This document shows, piece by piece, positions 23,311 to 35,468 of a stretch of DNA of 64,000 nucleotides. The number at the start of each line of letters is the position of its first letter. Within the stretch, counting starts at the first letter, position 1. This DNA comes from Hydnum rufescens UP504 (taxonomy: Eukaryota > Basidiomycota > Agaricomycetes > Cantharellales > Hydnaceae): assembly GCA_014904985.1 (NCBI GenBank), contig MU129104.1, positions 1-64,000 of the forward strand, in the 5' to 3' direction. The notes under the pieces are model-generated. The model searched no databases. It was not told the DNA's origin and saw only the letters and a list, made by a program, of their open reading frames with translations. Position numbers and translations under genes: made by a program.

Positions 23311-26129
23311 ATGGCACCTCCCCAATGGGCTGAGGGCACATCCAAAAATGATTGGCTGAATGAGGTGGACCATCCTATCAGCAGGCCCTCTATTCAAAGA
23401 CAAAGGTTGCCTTTCTCGAGCAAGTATTTCATGATTGGTTCAAGAAATACCACTGGAGCCTTGGTCACAAAGAAGAGGCCAATCTGAATGCTACCTATGT
23501 CAAGCCTGTCGATGAGGCGGGGATTCTTAAAAAGAACAAAATGATTGTGGCCAGAAAAGAGGTAAGCATTATTTTCGATTTTCGATCCGCAGGAACCATG
23601 GCAGATAATCTTTTTGTTTTTTATTCCCAGACTCTCCGTCATTGGTTCACAGCAAGGCATGATGATACTCAGCACATCGAAAAACTGAAAGTCTTGGCTC
23701 CATCTCCTTTCCCTTCCATTGGCACCTCAACCCTCCTCTCCGCTGTGAAATTGAGAGTACCAACAGAGGTCCGGCCAAAAATCTCCCAGATAGAACATGT
23801 CTATTTCAGTGCTTTATTACAAGACAAAGATTAAACCGTTAGTTGCTGAGCAGCTGGACTCATGACGATGGCAAAATGACTGTCAAGGGCAAGCCCTTTA
23901 CTCCAGGTGGCATCAAGCCAGGCACTGACGAAGGAGATGTGGGAGGCGGAAACACCTGAGATTCACCAACTTGTTGAGGACGAACGCCAGATGCACCACC
24001 AAACTGCTGTTGAGGAATTTGAAAAGCATGTATCCCTTGGTTCTCAGACTCCTAGAACAATTCCAGAAGTAAGTCCCCTATCATGTTTCCTGAATAGTTC
24101 TAATATTTCTCCAGTGCTATTGCCCATCTAGTTCCATTTCTTGAGCAGGTAGCAGCATTAGTGAGCCACCACTGCAGTTTCGCTATCTCATGGATTACTG
24201 GGGGTCCTTCGCCTGCCGGTAATGGAAATATAGTCACAGCCCAGTATGTATTTGAGATATAGACTCCCTACTTGTTTTGAATCTGTGGCATTCTAGCATC
24301 CACAAAGGGCAGACTGTAGAGGAGCACCCAATCGACTTTGGGAGCTTCGCGCATGATATGTTCGACAACACTCTGATTCCCACATTTATTGAATTCCTCA
24401 ACAAAGTTTCCGTAAGTGTCCTTTACTTATTATTGTCTATAATTGGCCTGATCAAAGTCATTTATATTCAGCACCAGCCTATTTGTGCATCGCGGGCCCT
24501 ATTGGCATCAAAATTCAGCACCCCAGAGGCACCTAATGCTGCCGTTGGTGTGATTGCACCATCCCCTGCCACTGCTGGTGGGGTTGTGCAATCCCCTGTT
24601 TCTGCCACTGTTGGCGGGGTTGTGCGATCCCCTGCCTCTGCCACTGCTGGCGGGGTTATGCAATCCCCTGCCTCTGCCACTGCGGGTGGGGTTGTGCAAT
24701 CCCCTGTTTCTGCCGCTGTGGGTGGGGTTATGCAATCCCCTGCCTCTGCCACTGTGGGTGGGGTTGTGCAGATCCCCTGTTTCTGCCAGCTGCTGGGTGG
24801 GGTTGTGCAATCCCCTGCCTCTGCCGCTGCTGGTGGGGTTGTGCAATCCCCTGTTTCTGCCACTGCTGGCAGGGTTGTGTGATCCCCTGCCTCTGCCACT
24901 GCGGGTGGGGTTGTGAAATCCCCTGTTTCTGCCACTGCCAGCGGGGTTGTATGATCCCCTGCCGCTGCCACTCACCAATGGGGTTGTGCAATCCCCTGTC
25001 CCCGCATCTGTCAGCAGGATTGTGCAATCCCCTGTCCCTAGTAGTGCATTGTGTCCTACCCCTCATCCATCTTCTCATCACCACAACCGCTCTGTACCTG
25101 TTGTTCCTCGCCACATGGGAACGTCAATTCAGCATGAAGATGCGAATGGAAGTGGGAATGATAACGACAGTCCAAGTGACCATGGCAGTGAAGATGAGCA
25201 CACCGTTTTTAATTTTGGGCTTGGACATACACCACCTCACAGGACTCATTCCCCATTATTTGATGACTATGTCAACATACATATTCCTCAATCACCTCTA
25301 TTTCCATGACATAGGGAAACGAATCAGAAGCAGTATGGTCAGAAGCATAAGGCCCGAACATCTGATGTTTCTGTCACAGCATCTCCACCCCAACCAAAAA
25401 AGCACCCCACTACTGCTGGATCTCCTTCATCACACAATTCCCCTTCGTTATCTCTGCTGTCGTCAGCAGAATCAGCTGTGTTGTCCAGGTCCTGCCTTAG
25501 TATTCATAGACTGATTCCTGCTGCAAGTGAATCCAGTGACAGCTCATCTCTAGTTGTGTTGCCTAAGCCTCACCAACGCCCAGTGGAGGAAGTCCAATGG
25601 TATGCTCCATTCCTAGAACTGGCTGATGCGCTGGTGGCATCAAAGGAATGGAGCAAGCTCCTTGAAAATTGGGAGATACTGGAAGAAAAACTGGGAAATG
25701 CTGTTGAGAGTGTGAGTTTTTTTCATCCCAAAGGGAATCCTATGCTTATTATATGTACAGTCCAAAAGACTTCCAGCAAAGGGCCGTCCAATTGCTATTG
25801 GGGATTGGTTGCAGTGCGCCCGAAGCCTCACATGGTTCCCTGACCTCTCTAAACCTTCCCTTTTGCAAGCCCATGCAAATTCTTGGTGGACATGGTGGAT
25901 AGTCTGCCAGCCAAGCTGGAGGGTCGCAAACTTGGACAGAAATGGATTCCGCCCCTCAAATGGTAAGGGAAACTGGTCCTCATTGCGTATTTCTGGGAAA
26001 AATGGTTTGGTTTTGCATATCATGGCTTTGGGATGGTGGGGAAATGCAGCCCTCAACAATGTGGCAGAAATGGAAAAGTGGACAGATGCTGTGAAGGAAT
26101 TTACATGGGCGCTCCAAAAAATGCACTGA
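23311..26129 (+). CDS. Agaricomycete multicopy protein of unknown function
   Basis: The gene begins MAPPQWAEGTSKNDWL and ends EMEKWTDAVKEFTWALQKMH, both typical of a large, frequently transposon-associated Agaricomycete protein family without known function. Internal landmarks are FLEQVFHDWFKKYHW, KEMWEAETPEIHQLVEDER, a Val/Ser/Ala-Gly repeat region (24555-25035), YAPFLELADALVASKEWSKL and WWTWWIVCQPSWR. Several introns have GT-AG boundaries, for example about 23571-23629. Frames change without clear introns near 23400 and near 24775 and 24880-25040 in the repeat tract, so the copy is probably frame-disrupted. It is the main passenger gene of the KDZ element. No enzyme motif is visible. Confidence 0.6.
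24555..25035 (+). repeat. 36 bp coding minisatellite
   Basis: About 13 units of 36 bp encode a 12-residue repeat of the form VVQSPVSATVGG. Extra bases near 24775 and 24790 shift the frame, and later units diverge. The tract lies within the passenger gene and would form a low-complexity linker. Confidence 0.9.
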
Positions 26130-27005
26130 TTGCATAAAATATAGCCACAATGGCACATTTCGTTTGCTTAGTTTTGTTTTGCTTTGTTTAGTTTAGAGTA
26201 GTTTGACCCAATACACCATGCTTTCATGAAAATTGGTGAAGTCAAGTTATGTCCGGTGTTGAGTCACTAAATCCGCACAGCAAACTTCTCTAATGATCTA
26301 AGCAACATCCTGAACACCTAGCTGATGGACTCAGACACTGGTGTTCATTCCCTCCCGAACTGTGCCAATATGCACCCTGAACATGGGGCCCCGATGACTG
26401 ACCAACCACCATACCAATTCCAGGCCCGGCCAACAGCACACCCGCAGCAACTCCTGCCCCACACAGGTCTGCAACCAATCCCAGTCCGCCTCCAACCTGG
26501 TATGGTCAGTCTCAGACAGCAGGCTCAAATAAGAACCTTTAACCAATCTGAGGTATGTAATGACCAGCTGTTTGCACGAGTCTATACATATCATTTCCAC
26601 AATGTAAAAATGACACTTATGACTTGTCCATGGTGTACCCCATCCCTACCTCCCGGCATATATCACCAATGTAGGGTATGGGGCCCAATAATGGGGTGGG
26701 GTGCTTTGTTGTTCATAGTTTACCTAATATTAATTATATAATGCACAATTGCCTGATTGGGATGACCAAATATAGTAATACCTAATTAGGAAATTCCTAA
26801 TATGGTAAATATTAGTCATATAGACAGTGATCAGCAGGGTAACGGCAGTGATCAGTAATTTTTCTGATGTATGGGGTATGGCACCATATTGATGTATCCT
26901 GATGTATTAATCATGGTAAGTTACTCATGGTAACTACCAGGCTGATATATTAATTAACACTGGTACCATACTGTGTTTAATATATCTATACTACAGCTAG
27001 GGCTG
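26130..27005. other. Spacer between passenger gene and right arm
   Basis: A 138-codon Pro/Gln-rich frame at 26325-26741 has no recognised domain. AT-rich sequence with short TTAATTA and TAATATGG motifs leads into the right arm. Confidence 0.35.
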
Positions 27006-27239
27006 CTACAATCAGCCATCTCATGCCTTATTGAGCTCTGACTCATTATCAATGTATTCTTCAGGTGTTCCTGGGCAAATATTTATTATATAGTATTTAT
27101 TTCACATATACATGGTTGCTACTATTGTGTTCTGTGCTTGCAGCACCAGCACTTGGGTGCTTCTTGAATATTGGCAATTGCCGGCATTGAATTTCGCAAC
27201 TGCACAGCCACACCCAGCAACAGAAAGGTGACCGCATGA

Positions 27240-27254
27240 CCAATACAACAGCAA

Positions 27255-27289
<35 letters not shown>

Positions 27290-27303
27290 GCAGCAGCAGC
27301 CCT
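27240..27303 (+). repeat. CAG/CAA microsatellite, right arm
   Basis: This is the inverted counterpart of the CTG tract in the left arm. It reads CAGCAACAGCAG-type triplets on the plus strand. Confidence 0.9.
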
Positions 27304-27309
27304 AGTGCA

Positions 27310-29250
27310 CGACCATGACCACACCCACTGCAGCGGGCGTGGTCGTATTTAAGGTGAGTCTCCCCCCCCCCAATAGATACAGCCACGCAAAAAGAGCAGT
27401 GAAAGCTGCTCTTTTTGCGCTGCCTTACTGACCCCCTTCCATTCTAGGTCATGCCATGGAGTCAAATGAAGCCCCCAAATGACGAGGCCCGATTGGCCAG
27501 GGCCCCAGCGGAAATATGCAAAACCATGCGAAACAAAACAAAACAAAGCCAAACGAAACCACACCCAACCCCCATGCCAAACCCAACGAAACCATGCCAC
27601 GCCCAACAAAACAACACCAAGAAAAAACATGGGAGGTGGCCACGCGAACCACACACCCGCTGTGGCAGGTGTGTGGTACTATTAAGTAAGTCTTTCTTTA
27701 TGGGATGTAGTATGGTGCCAAAAGAGCAGCACCAGCTGCTCTTTTGGTGCTGCTTGTATTGTTTTTTTTTTTCTTTTATTAATGTACTGTATTTGCTATT
27801 TAGGTACTTTCTCCCTGCATGAACTGAAACCCAAAACCACCACCAACGAGGCCTGAGGAAAAATACCAACGTACGCAAGCACAGATGAAGTCCAGGGCAA
27901 TATACGGGAGTGCACAGCCACCCAGACCCCAACACCCAGTATCCACCCACTCAAGGTCCCCCCCCTCAACTATCCACAAGATATATGGCATGTGCCACAC
28001 ACTCACTTCAGCGTGTGTGTGGCACTCTTAGATGAGTTTCTTTTACTAATGGAATATACGACAACACCAAAAGAGCAGTGCCAGCTGCTCTTTTGGCATT
28101 GCCTTCTGTCTTTTTTTTATTTACTAATCTGTTCTTATTCTAGAGATACCTCCACCTCGCAATACCTCACCTGACAAACGAATAGACAGGCCTGGGGCAA
28201 AACACAGCAGCACGCACAGCCACCCAAGCCCCCCTTGAGTATCTGCAACATAGATGCCGACAAAACAAATATGGTGCCACACGCCCACTTTAGCAGGTGT
28301 GTGGCACTCTTAGGTGAGTTTTTTTTTGTTATGGAGTATACGACAATGCCAAAAGAGCAGCGCCAGCTGCTCTTTTGGCATTGCCTTGTCCTTTTATTTA
28401 TTTACTAATCTGTTATTATTCTAGATACCTCCACCCCACGATACCCCACCCGACGAACAAACAGACAGCCAGGGTGAAACACAGCAGCACATGCAGCCAC
28501 CCAAGATCCCCCCCCCTCAACCATCCGCAACATACACACCAACAACCAAATATGGCGCCACACACCCACTTCGGCGGGTGTGTGGCACTCTTAGGTGAGT
28601 TTTTTTTAGTTATGCAGTATACAACAATGCCAAAAGAGCAGCGCCAGCTGCTCTTTTGGCGTTGCCTTGTTTTTTATTTATTTACTAATCTGTTCTTATT
28701 CTAGATACCTCCACCTCGCGATACCACACCCGACAAATGAACAGACAGGCCCAGGGCGAAACATGGCAGCATGCGCAGCCACCCCCCACCACTTCAACTA
28801 TCTGCAACATATGTGCCAATGAAGCAAATGTGGTGCCACACACCCGCTTCAGTGGGTGTGTGGCGCTCTTAGGTGAGTTTTTTTGTTATCGAGTATACAA
28901 CAATGCCAAAAGAGCAGCTGGTGCTGCTCTTTTGGCATTGCCTTCTGTATTTTTTTTTTTTCATTTACTAATGTATTATTATTTTAGATAGCTCCATCCC
29001 ATGATACCCCACCTGCCACATGAACAGACAGGGCCCAGGGTGAAACACGGGAGCACGTGCAGCCACCCAAGCCCCCCCTCGACTATCACCACCTATATGC
29101 CAACGAAACAAATATGGCACCACATACCTGCTTTGGCGGGTATGTGGCAATACTAGGTGTGCTTTCTTTTTGTTACGAGGTACCACAATGCCAAAAGAGC
29201 AGCCCCGGCTGCTCTTTTGGCATTGCCTTCAATTTTATTTGTTTACTACC
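27310..29250 (+). repeat. Right array of seven double-hairpin modules
   Basis: Hairpin A occurs near 27385, 27716, 28064, 28345, 28626, 28901 and 29187. Intron-like segments with GTGAGT donors, TTTACTAAT branch-like sites and TTCTAG or TTTTAG acceptors can be placed at 28314-28424, 28595-28704 and 28873-28987. They flank 168-170 nt segments at 28144-28313, 28425-28594 and 28705-28872. The 28064 module has GT changed to AT at its donor, and the outermost module has lost recognisable sites. In one frame 28425-28594 is fully open and Pro/Gln-rich (start IPPPHDTPPDEQ), but the equivalent frame of its neighbours is closed. Confidence 0.88.
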
Positions 29251-29627
29251 ATGCTGAGTGAAAACATGGCAGGGGATAAATACATGTATAGTAGTAGAGT
29301 AATAATAACATGCTATGGACATAAGAATCCTAAGTAAATAATAATAAATAATTGTGATTATTGCCGATAAGCCCACATAGCCCGCTGACCCATTTGGGGG
29401 TGTTCCTGGGCATTCCAGGACCTATCCCGATACCCCCCTAGGGCCCCAACCAAATATATCCATATGGTTCCACTCAGTGTTTGATTCTGCTCCAGAAAGA
29501 TGGCAAGATGTCAATTTGACATCCAAGGATTGTCAATTGACATCAAAGAAAAAATAGGCCTCTTAGGCTGACTAGATGAGGCATTTGTCCTGCCTATTAA
29601 GGCCTATCCACTTGGCTGACTGAGGTG

Positions 29628-30664
29628 GCTTGAGAGGGATAACAGCACTGTTTACATGAGCCAATGCTTGGCCCAAGTCCCACTGGGCAAGGGCAGTCTC
29701 ATTATCCAGCTTTCCTGTGTCCTGGGCCACATTTCTCACTGCCTTCCACTCTTCTGCTTCCTTAGAATCCACACCTATGAAGAAGCATTGAATCAAGTTG
29801 GATCCAAAGGGGCCAGCTCATTCATCATCAAAACCATCAATAAAAACAAGCATCACAGGTCTTCTAGCAGAGCCAGAATCTCTGGGGGACATGCACATGA
29901 CTCTTATGTTCACTATTAATGTATATTTAAAGATATCTGTTCAAGCTGGTGGGAGTTGTAACCTAAGCTAAAACTGTGATGATCAAAACTGTGTGAAATC
30001 AGTGCTTAACTGACCCCTTTCTCAACACTCACTACACTGAACTCCCTGAAAATTGGGGGTCCTACTCATATGAGGGGCTCCTTTCAATGGTCCAAATCTC
30101 ATACAAATCTGAACAGTGGAAGTAGCTGAATTTAAGAAGTGGTCATTGAGTGCTCAGTGTTCATTGAGTGGTAAAATACTGTATGGGTCAAACTTTCACA
30201 ACCCTGCTCTTCCCCCATGGCCACACCAAAAAAGATGAAATGAAACAGGAAGGCTCCTCACCCTACTGAGCACAGTCAAATTATCAAATTATCACAGAAG
30301 CCATGCATGTGATCTGAGAGGATGTCAATGAGCCTCCATTCTCAGAGCAACCTGAGGATGATAGTGACATTTCCCTGGCAGATGTGATCCAGCACATGTC
30401 CACAGGTAACATCAGAACAGCTCTGCTTGGGGAGGATGGTGGTTTAGTCACTGTGGTAACCATTGTGGAGGATATTAACAATGAAGAACCATTTCTAATT
30501 AGTGACCCTGTCCCCCTGGTTCCACTGCTCACTGTCTCAGTGACCAGTGTACCTGGTAAAAGGGTTAGGAAGGCATGTGATATCAATCATGACATGTGAT
30601 GGTGGCTATGATCAAATTGTACATAGTGTCTATATCTTTTTTTTCTGTCCTCTACATTTCCCTG
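29628..30664. other. Right flank of KDZ element, no gene
   Basis: A minus-strand frame of 74 codons at 29572-29796 crosses the element border and contains DSKEAEEWKAVRN, which looks protein-like but is unassigned. A short plus-strand frame at 30384-30599 is also unassigned. Confidence 0.35.
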
Positions 30665-30872
30665 CCAAAGTACAAATTAATAGATTACTAGCACTTTAGA
30701 GCACTCAAATTGAGTATGCGCACAGCCCTATTTCCAGGGCCCTCACCGAGCATGACCACACCCCTGGAAGCCAGTTCATGACCTCATGTGATGCATGACA
30801 AATTCCAAGGTTGGTTCAGTTCACAAGGGTGCATGACAGTGTGACTGAACTCTTGGTTGAAATTGGACAGTA
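30665..30872 (+). repeat. Direct repeat A (~205 bp)
   Basis: Begins CCAAAGTACAAA and ends AATTGGACAGTA. It matches 31166-31361 at about 80-85% identity by eye, with a 16-base segment (ATGACCACACCCCTGG region) missing from copy B. Confidence 0.85.
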
Positions 30873-31165
30873 TACCTCTTGTATCCTTGCCTCTTTAGAA
30901 AGATCAAGAATATATATTAAGTCTCTCTGGGAATCAGTCTCTGTTGCTCTGCTCCTCCACATCCTCATCTTCCACATGTTGGAATAGGCGGTTATCAGCT
31001 ATGGCATATTCATATCACATGCCAAATTGTGGCCTCCCCTTTCTTGCTGTTCTGGCCCACTCTAGGGCCACCCCCTTTTTTATTATATATAGTGTAGGTA
31101 CTGTGTGTAAACCCCACTGGTTTGTACCTCCACAACACATGAGGTTCTTTATCCCAAAACCACAG

Positions 31166-31361
31166 CCAAAGTACAAATAATGGATTACTAGTGCTCTAGA
31201 GCACTCAAATTGTGTATGCATGCAGCCCTATTTCCGGGGCCCTCACCGAGCACCTGGAAGCCAATTCACGACCTCATGTGATGTGTGACAAATTCTGAGT
31301 TTGGTTCAGTTCATGAGGGTGTGTGACAGCGTGACAGAACTCTTGGTCAAATTGGACAGTA
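31166..31361 (+). repeat. Direct repeat B (~196 bp)
   Basis: Second copy of the repeat, offset by ~500 bp. The ~290 bp between the copies holds no gene. It is too short and too diverged to be a confident LTR pair. Confidence 0.85.
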
Positions 31362-32898
31362 GGTCAATGGTGCCACAACTACGCAGATTGGGGGCTACAG
31401 TCATGGACAGTCAAACTCATGAAACTTTTCCTGAGCCTGAAATTATCCTCAGGTACCTTATTAAACCCTCGGGATATGCTCCAACAGTCTCAGTGAAGCT
31501 TCCCATACCTTAGATTATCATAAATTGAAGTTTTTTTTTTTTTGAAGTTCCAAAAATTGGCCAAAGGGCCAAATTTAAGTGCCCAGGGTCAGTAGGGGTA
31601 TCAGAATGTAGGTATTTTCACGTAGATCATGATTCTGGTATATTTAAATGGTTTTAAACAGCCCAGAGTCCCCCAAAAAGGGTTTGGTCCCTGGGTCGAG
31701 ACTGGAAGTATTTTTCAGCTATACCCAGAGTAAACCATCCTAGCTGTGCATCATGAGTGCTTTCTGCTTTGGGGCTGTAAATGAACTTGCTATTAATGGA
31801 TCTGATGGATCTGATGATAATGGGAATCTATATGTCTTGCACAAGCAAAAGAGGCTGCCATCACCAGCCTTAACTCCTGCCCACTTGAGACCATCTGCCA
31901 CTTCATCAATTGATCCTGGCAGTTTATGTCTGCATACCAGAAGGGGCTTACTGGAAAGGCAGCAGACTGGGCAGTTAGGAAACAAAAAGGACACCATGCT
32001 GTCTCTCAGCAGGCCATGCTTGCTATTGAATCCATTGTAAACACATAGTCCCTGTGCTTATAGTTCTTTTTCTAGGCATATATATAGCATACCACTCAGA
32101 ATCTTGTGTATACTGTATATAAAAGCTCAATAGGACCTTCCAAAGTCCCTGGGGGGCCCAGGAGGCCAAAAAAAAAAGTGTAAAATTGGCCCCAAAAATT
32201 GGCCAATCCAAAAAGTGGTCAGAAACACTCAAATAAGGCATTTTTGGAATCCTTGGAGCAAGGGGAGTCTGAATTTCGTGTTTCCAAGACCCTGGGGTTA
32301 ATGGTTCAGGCTCCAGGGAGTTTCACGAGTTTGGCTGTCCACAACTGTATAACCACGAGACCCCGTGCCTGAGATTTAGTCTAGAGCTCTACCATGAGTC
32401 TTCCTCCATTAATATCGGGGCATCTCTGACCGGAACATAAGTACATTGAATCGTATTTTTTCATCTGTCATTACTTAGCATACTACATACAAGGAAGTGA
32501 ACACGCTCGGAACGAAAGACGAGACTAGACTTTTCTTTCGGAGTTGACCGCTGATGCTTTAGTTCTGTACCTTCTTTCTGCTAGAAGACGTCATTCCAGC
32601 CTGTGCTTGCGACTGGGTCTCCCTTCGATACTTCACTCAGATCCACCAACACATCCAAAACCACCGTCGCATTCTCGATCCACCCAGGACCCCTTTCCAC
32701 ATTCAAACACCTTCAGGGCAACCACGAGAGATCTACCTCAATGGCAGGCTGCGCGGCTTGAGTGGCGGCATTGGTAAACCTTCCCTAAGAAGTGACGCAA
32801 CAACCTGAGGTGGTGCACCAAGAAATATTTCTCAAGTGCGGTGAGACCGCCGTTCCTGTGAAGTGTGATGGAGTGACAAAATGCCTAAGCCAGGTAGC
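31362..32898. other. Intergenic, no gene recognised
   Basis: A Met-less open stretch of about 80 codons at 32562-32800 and a 77-codon frame at 32544-32777 exist, but neither has similarity I recognise. Confidence 0.4.
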
Positions 32899-33007
32899 GG
32901 TTCCATAGCACAGTAGGATAGTGCTTCGTACCTATGTGTAAACTGTATTCACTTTATAGTGAACGTATGCGATACGAGGGTCACGGGTTCAAATCCCGTT
33001 GGAACCA
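32899..33007 (+). tRNA. Intron-containing tRNA, probably tRNA-Ile(UAU)
   Basis: The acceptor stem GGTTCCA (32899-32905) pairs with TGGAACC (33000-33006), with discriminator A at 33007. The D stem is GCAC/GTGC, the anticodon stem TCGTA (32926-32930) with TACGA (32973-32977), and the T arm ACGGG-TTCAAAT-CCCGT. A 35-base intron after position 37 (32937-32971) contains the hairpin TTCACT/AGTGAA, and ATAG in it can pair with CTAT around the anticodon, as in bulge-helix-bulge substrates. With the usual intron position the anticodon is TAT (32933-32935), but position 33 would then be C instead of the near-universal U, so the isotype is uncertain. Confidence 0.88.
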
Positions 33008-33366
33008 GTACTTTTGGAGTATTATTGCCGTCGTCTTCCCGTCCTCGGAGTAGCGCCTCTATGCGCGATCGCTTCACCGTAATTCACTCCTGTCTGGCAC
33101 TGGAGAATGAATGCCCTACGACGGAATACAATATTTCCCGATTGTAACTTTTGCAGGAAGCTAGGTGATGTGGTGGTACTAGCACCAGGTGCCTTGAATC
33201 ACATCTCAGAAAAGGTGGGGATGAATTGTTTTCATTGTGAGATACGTAGGTCATAAACCCGAAATGGGCGAAAGAATGAGGGCGACAGGGATACAATAAT
33301 ATCTAAAACCCCATCAAACCTCCGTTCCCAATTCCAATTCCAATGTATCAACTTCCGAGTGCACGT

Positions 33367-35373
<2,007 letters not shown>

Positions 35374-35468
35374 CGTTTTGGTGGGAGTTTGAGAAAAGAG
35401 AGGAACCAACCGGCAACGGCCTTTGCATCCATTTTAGTCCGGTGTTTCCCGATCTATATAATCATTCC
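35374..35468. promoter_or_regulatory. 95 bp divergent promoter ATP2/CLP1
   Basis: Only 95 bases separate the two start codons on opposite strands. The segment must contain both 5' untranslated regions and the core promoters, or those extend into the neighbouring first exons. A TATATAA-like string lies at about 35455-35462. Confidence 0.5.

Larger units (their letters stand above)
11136..29627. mobile_element. Giant KDZ-type DNA transposon with long inverted repeats
   Basis: The element is defined by inverted arms 11136-14050 and 27006-29627, whose outer ends both begin CACCTCAGTCAGC when read inward. The interior holds a Kyakuja-Dileera-Zisupton (KDZ) transposase on the minus strand plus passenger sequence and satellites. 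No target site duplication is visible: the eight bases outside are TGTCTAAT on the left and GCTTGAGA on the right. The true end may therefore lie elsewhere, or the element may have recombined. In-frame stops in the transposase suggest this copy is decayed and possibly non-autonomous. Confidence 0.8.
27006..29627 (-). repeat. Right long inverted repeat of KDZ element
   Basis: This is the reverse complement of the left arm. It is ~290 bp shorter because it carries seven modules rather than eight. Its outer end GAGGTG (29622-29627) mirrors CACCTC at 11136. Confidence 0.92.

Noticed and set aside
30665..31361. LTR retrotransposon bounded by the 200 bp direct repeats
   Set aside because: The interior is ~290 bp with no primer-binding site or coding remnant, and the copies differ by an internal gap.
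32544..32800. Open frames upstream of the tRNA
   Set aside because: No recognised similarity, one lacks a start codon, and no splice partner was found.
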